DNA of 64,000 nucleotides, taken from assembly GCF_015694525.1 (NCBI RefSeq), contig NZ_JADQDM010000001.1:124001-188000 (forward strand), in the 5' to 3' direction. The notes beneath the pieces are model-generated. The model was not told the origin of the DNA. It saw only the letters and a list, made by a program, of their open reading frames with translations, and did not search any database. Both the position numbers and the translations under genes were made by a program. The DNA comes from Hymenobacter ruricola (GTDB taxonomy: Bacteria > Bacteroidota > Bacteroidia > Cytophagales > Hymenobacteraceae). Position 1 is the stretch's first letter. Each line of letters opens with the position of its first letter. This document shows positions 61,105-64,000 of this stretch, one piece after another.

Positions 61105-61295
61105 CGGCTGGTGCCCAGCAGCACGCTGCTCCAGAAATCGTACATGGTGGGCAGGTGGTGGGCCCAGTCTACCTGCGCCACGTCGTTGAAAATGGGGCGC
61201 AGCAGCCCGTCCTCGTTCACGCGGGCATAAAATGCGTCGACCAGCCGAACGATATCGGCTTCGGTTTCCAGGTCGGGGAAGGGCGGGGGATTCAT
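60906..61295 (-). CDS. Truncated haemoglobin, group III
   Basis: A 129-residue globin with a 2-on-2 fold, of group III type. It binds haem, and members of the family are linked to oxygen or nitric-oxide and peroxide chemistry. The 'DIVRLVDAFYARVNEDGLLRPIFND' start (helices A/B), 'HLPTMYDFWSSVLLGTSRYKGRPMAKHFPLPIKGEHFRRWLALFTASVDELF' (E to G helices with the proximal His in KHFPLP or EHFRRW and distal pocket residues) and 'KARAQSIGAMFEHRM' (H helix) are characteristic. The family usually lacks the Gly-Gly motifs, as here. The TAG stop falls in the GTAGCGCGGAC repeat end. The neighbour downstream is a DUF4126 gene that overlaps it in the opposite direction. Confidence 0.92.
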   Translation of the reverse strand: MNPPPFPDLETEADIVRLVDAFYARVNEDGLLRPIFNDVAQVDWAHHLPTMYDFWSSVLLGTSRYKGRPMAKHFPLPIKGEHFRRWLALFTASVDELFSGPKAADAKARAQSIGAMFEHRMNPNPLSLL

Positions 61296-61340
61296 GGCTG
61301 AAAAAGGGGATGGGTCGGCAGTTTTGTTCCGCGAATGGCG

Positions 61341-62264
61341 TCAGGCTTTTTGTCTTCCGCCCAGCACCACCAGCACCACGGCCAGCACAATGAGCGCGGC
61401 GCCGCCCAGCATTTGCGGGTTTAGCACCTCGCCGGCAAAGGCCCAGCCGAGCAGCACGGCCACCACCGGATTCACGAAGGCATACGTGCCGGCCAGGGCC
61501 GGCTCCACGGCGCGCAGCAGCCAGATGTAGGCCGTAAAGGCCACAATGGAGCCAAACGTGACCAGATACGCATACGCCCACCACGACTTGGCGGTGACTT
61601 GGGCCAGCGCAAACCCGGCCGCTTCGCCTTTCGCCAGGCCCACCACCAGCATGGCCACGCCGCCGCACAGCATCTGCATGCCGCCGGAGAGAAAGGGCGA
61701 CGGCGCGGGCCGGTGGTTCTTGGCGTAGAGCGAGCCGACGGCCCACACCAGCGAGGCCAGCAGCACCGCCCCTACGCCCAGGGCCGTGTGGCCGGGCGCT
61801 TTTACGGCCGCGGCCCGGGTGTGGGCCACCAGCAAATACATGCCCGCCATGCCCGCCACCAGCCCCAGGGCCACCGCCTTGCCGGGGCGGGGCGAAATGC
61901 CGCTCAGCCACCCCAGCACCGCCAGAAACATGGGCACCGTGGCCACCAGCAGCGCCGTGATGCTGCTGGGCAGGTACACCACGCCCAGCGTGGTGCCGCC
62001 GTTGCCGAAGCCCAGCAAACACACCCCAATCACGACCGCGAAGCCCCACCCTTGCCAACTGGGCGCGGGCTCGCCGCGCCCGCGCATGAACCCGTAAAGC
62101 AATCCGCCCGCCAGCGCGTAGCGCGTGCCGGCCATGAGCAGCGGCGGCATGCTGGCCACGGCAAACTTCATCACCAGATAAGTGGAGCCCCAAATGAGGT
62201 AAACCAGCGCAAAGGCCGTGAGCAGCGCGGCCCGCGACTGCGCGGCCGGAGTAGAGTCGGACAT
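61341..62264 (-). CDS. EamA-family transporter
   Basis: A 307-residue inner-membrane protein with ten hydrophobic helices in two EamA halves (about 12-145 and 165-303). 'LVYLIWGSTYLVMKFAVASMPPLLMAGTRYALAGGLL' is the usual helix-1/2 wording, and the second half contains 'EPALAGTYAFVNPVVAVLLGWAFAGE', the diagnostic loop and helix 9/10 of the drug/metabolite superfamily. It is close to YedA/RhaT-like exporters of amino acids or metabolites; substrate unknown. It ends 46 bases before the haemoglobin gene and might be co-transcribed with it. Confidence 0.9.
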   Translation of the reverse strand: MSDSTPAAQSRAALLTAFALVYLIWGSTYLVMKFAVASMPPLLMAGTRYALAGGLLYGFMRGRGEPAPSWQGWGFAVVIGVCLLGFGNGGTTLGVVYLPSSITALLVATVPMFLAVLGWLSGISPRPGKAVALGLVAGMAGMYLLVAHTRAAAVKAPGHTALGVGAVLLASLVWAVGSLYAKNHRPAPSPFLSGGMQMLCGGVAMLVVGLAKGEAAGFALAQVTAKSWWAYAYLVTFGSIVAFTAYIWLLRAVEPALAGTYAFVNPVVAVLLGWAFAGEVLNPQMLGGAALIVLAVVLVVLGGRQKA

Positions 62265-62305
62265 GAAAAGGGAGAAAGCGGGGCAAAGCTACGGCTGGCC
62301 CACCC

Positions 62306-62394
62306 TGTCATCCTGAGCGCAGCGAAGGACCTTCTCACGCTTGGACAGCCGTTGTTCAATCGGGAGAAGGTCCTTCGCTGCGCTCAGGATGACA
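62306..62394. repeat. REP-like hairpin element, family 2
   Basis: Perfect 31-bp arms (62306-62336 and 62364-62394), beginning TGTCATCCTGAGCGCAGCG, around a 27-base loop. It lies between the divergent EamA and M1 peptidase genes, i.e. in a promoter region, unlike most of its relatives. Confidence 0.92.
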
Positions 62395-62435
62395 AAAACG
62401 ACGAATGGAAGCGTTGCCCGTTGTTGTTTTGTGCT

Positions 62436-64000
62436 ATGAAGAACAACCTCCTGTTGCTGCTTTTGCTACTGCTTGGCGCACTACGCCCGGCCACCGCGCA
62501 ACTCCTGCAACCCAAACCCGCCTTTACCCGCGCCGACTCGCTGCGCGGGGGCAACGGCCCGCTGCGCACCTGCTACGACCTCAACTACTACCACCTCGAC
62601 GTGCGGCTGGACCCGGCCAAGCGGTTCCTCAGCGGCACGAACCTCTTCCGCTTCACGGCCACGCGGGATTTCACGCGGCTGCAGTTCGACCTTTTTGCTA
62701 ATCTGACGGTGGAAAAAGTGCTGTATCAGGGCCGGGAAGTGCCGTTTGCCCGCGAGGCCAACGCCGTGTTCGTCACCTTCCCAAAACCCATTGGCCAAGG
62801 CCGCCGCGACGAGTTCACGGTGCAGTATTCCGGCACCCCCATCGTGGCCAAAAAAGCCCCCTGGGACGGCGGCCTGGTGTTCACCCGGGATGCCGCCGGC
62901 AAGCCCTGGGTGGCCAGCGCCTGCCAGGGCGTGGGCGCCAGCATCTGGTGGCCTTGCAAAGACCAGCAGGCCGATGAAGTCGACTCCATGCTCATCAGCG
63001 TGAGCGTGCCCGCTGGGCTGAAGGACGTGTCGAACGGCCGCCTGCGCAAAACCACTAGGCTGAAAGACGGCTACACCCGCTTCGACTGGGCCGTGCGCAA
63101 CCCCATCAACAACTACGACGTGGCCCTGAACGTGGGCGACTTTCAGCATTTCTCCGACACCTATCAGGGCGAAAAAGGCCCGCTCACGCTCGACTACTGG
63201 GTATTGCCCGAAAATGTGGCCAAAGCCAAAAAGCAGTTCAGCGACAACGTGAAGCCCATGCTGAAATCGATGGAGCACTGGTTTGGGCCCTACCCGTGGT
63301 ACCCCGATGGCTACAAGCTGGTGGACGCCCCGCACCTGGGCATGGAGCACCAGAGTGCAGTGGCCTACGGCAACAAGTACCAGAACGGCTACCTCGGCCG
63401 CGACCGCAGCAACACCGGCTGGGGCCTGAAATGGGACTTCATCGTCATCCACGAGAGCGGGCACGAGTGGTTCGGCAACAACATCACCACCAAAGACATT
63501 GCCGACATGTGGGTGCACGAAAGCTTCACTACCTATTCCGAAGCCCTGTTTGTGGAAAGCCAGTTTGGCAAACCTGCCGGCCAGGAATACCTGCACGGCC
63601 AGCGCCGCAACATCCAGAACGACGGGCCCATCGTCGGCCCGTACGGCGTGAACCAGGAAGGCTCCGGCGACATGTACGACAAGGGCAGCGCCATGCTCAA
63701 TACCATCCGCACCGTGTTGAATAACGACGAGAAGTGGCGCCAAATCCTGCGCGGCCTCTCCAGCACCTTCTACCACCAAACCGTGACCGGCCAGCAGGTG
63801 ATGGACTACCTCAACCGCGAAAGCGGTCAGGATTTCACCAAAGTCTTCGACCAGTACCTGCGCCACGCCAGCCTGCCCACCCTGGAAATTCGCTTTGAAA
63901 ACGGCAAAACCCTGGCCCGCTGGGTGAGCGAAGTGCCCAAATTCGACATGCCCGTGCGCGTGCGGGTGAAGGGCAGCGAGTACCAACTCATCAAGCCCAC
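62436..64000 (+). CDS. M1 family metallopeptidase (aminopeptidase N-like), 3' end missing
   Basis: About 521 codons of a zinc aminopeptidase are visible, open at the right edge. The signal peptide is residues 1-24 (leucine-rich; ends ATAQ). The N-terminal saddle domain ('YHLDVRLDPAKRFLSGTNLFRF') leads to the catalytic domain: the exopeptidase motif reads GMEHQSAVAYG (about 304-314; canonical GAMEN/GMENx), the zinc motif HESGHEWFGN (about 338-347, HExxH) and the second ligand region 'DMWVHESFTTYSEALF' (E of ExxFTxY, about 358-373). The substitution ESGHE for the more usual ELxHQ is accepted in the family. The gene lies after a hairpin element. It cleaves N-terminal residues from peptides in the periplasm. 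Confidence 0.9.
   Translation, partial: MKNNLLLLLLLLLGALRPATAQLLQPKPAFTRADSLRGGNGPLRTCYDLNYYHLDVRLDPAKRFLSGTNLFRFTATRDFTRLQFDLFANLTVEKVLYQGREVPFAREANAVFVTFPKPIGQGRRDEFTVQYSGTPIVAKKAPWDGGLVFTRDAAGKPWVASACQGVGASIWWPCKDQQADEVDSMLISVSVPAGLKDVSNGRLRKTTRLKDGYTRFDWAVRNPINNYDVALNVGDFQHFSDTYQGEKGPLTLDYWVLPENVAKAKKQFSDNVKPMLKSMEHWFGPYPWYPDGYKLVDAPHLGMEHQSAVAYGNKYQNGYLGRDRSNTGWGLKWDFIVIHESGHEWFGNNITTKDIADMWVHESFTTYSEALFVESQFGKPAGQEYLHGQRRNIQNDGPIVGPYGVNQEGSGDMYDKGSAMLNTIRTVLNNDEKWRQILRGLSSTFYHQTVTGQQVMDYLNRESGQDFTKVFDQYLRHASLPTLEIRFENGKTLARWVSEVPKFDMPVRVRVKGSEYQLIKP

Overview
The window looks like a chromosomal segment of a high-GC member of the Bacteroidota, most likely a Hymenobacter-like bacterium (Cytophagales, Hymenobacteraceae). 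The reasons are: two type IX secretion (T9SS) C-terminal sorting signals (type A at 17179-26973, type B at 32570-34339); family choices typical of that group (DUF3857 proteins, CarboxypepD_reg-like domains, MRJP-like lipoprotein, DACNV-type cyclase); two promoters with the Bacteroidetes pattern TTG-N18-TAnnTTTG; general scarcity of Shine-Dalgarno sites; and strongly GC-rich coding DNA. No rRNA, tRNA, prophage, transposase or CRISPR array was recognised. Both ends of the window cut genes (an HtrA protease at the left, an M1 aminopeptidase at the right).

Layout. 1-4.9 kb: HtrA protease, an AAA ATPase, a small STAS-like protein and an ALDH7-type aldehyde dehydrogenase. 4.9-7.9 kb (minus): a glycan cassette of two CDP-paratose-epimerase-like SDRs and a GT2 glycosyltransferase. 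7.9-11.3 kb: a frameshifted lipoprotein, then an ECF sigma factor, putative membrane anti-sigma protein and exported protein in a row. 11.5-17 kb: exported PPC-domain protein, two DUF3857 proteins (the second without the catalytic Cys) and a DUF4442 protein. 17.2-28.2 kb (minus): a 3264-aa T9SS surface protein and a beta-helix protein. 28.4-34.3 kb: a divergent diadenylate-cyclase-like sensor protein, a double TonB_C protein, RidA, bestrophin and a type B T9SS protein. 34.6-42.8 kb: FAD/Rieske oxidoreductase, orphan cyanophycinase, a 21-bp tandem-repeat array, a winged-helix regulator, a coiled-coil lipoprotein, a FUSC transporter and a histidine kinase. 43-46 kb: a DUF433/DUF5615 toxin-antitoxin-like cassette bounded by a perfect 90-bp direct repeat of the 3' end of the adjoining S9 peptidase gene. 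46-51 kb: small exported and membrane proteins. 51.4-56.1 kb: sucA-sucB. 56.2-60.1 kb: an FNR-like regulator followed by two FNR-type boxes and four Roadblock/LC7-like paralogues with one membrane protein. 60.3-64 kb: DUF4126 protein, truncated haemoglobin, EamA transporter, M1 aminopeptidase.

The strongest candidate for an undescribed system is 56.2-60.1 kb: a Cys-rich Crp/Fnr regulator, two half-site-symmetric boxes spaced 22 bp (the proximal one near -41.5 of a weak promoter), and a compact set of Roadblock-fold proteins without any GTPase nearby. Other unusual structures are the in-register 21-bp repeat array at 37318-37548, the 90-bp-repeat-bounded toxin-antitoxin cassette, and about a dozen REP-like hairpin elements placed between genes, some of which supply the stop codon of the neighbouring gene.
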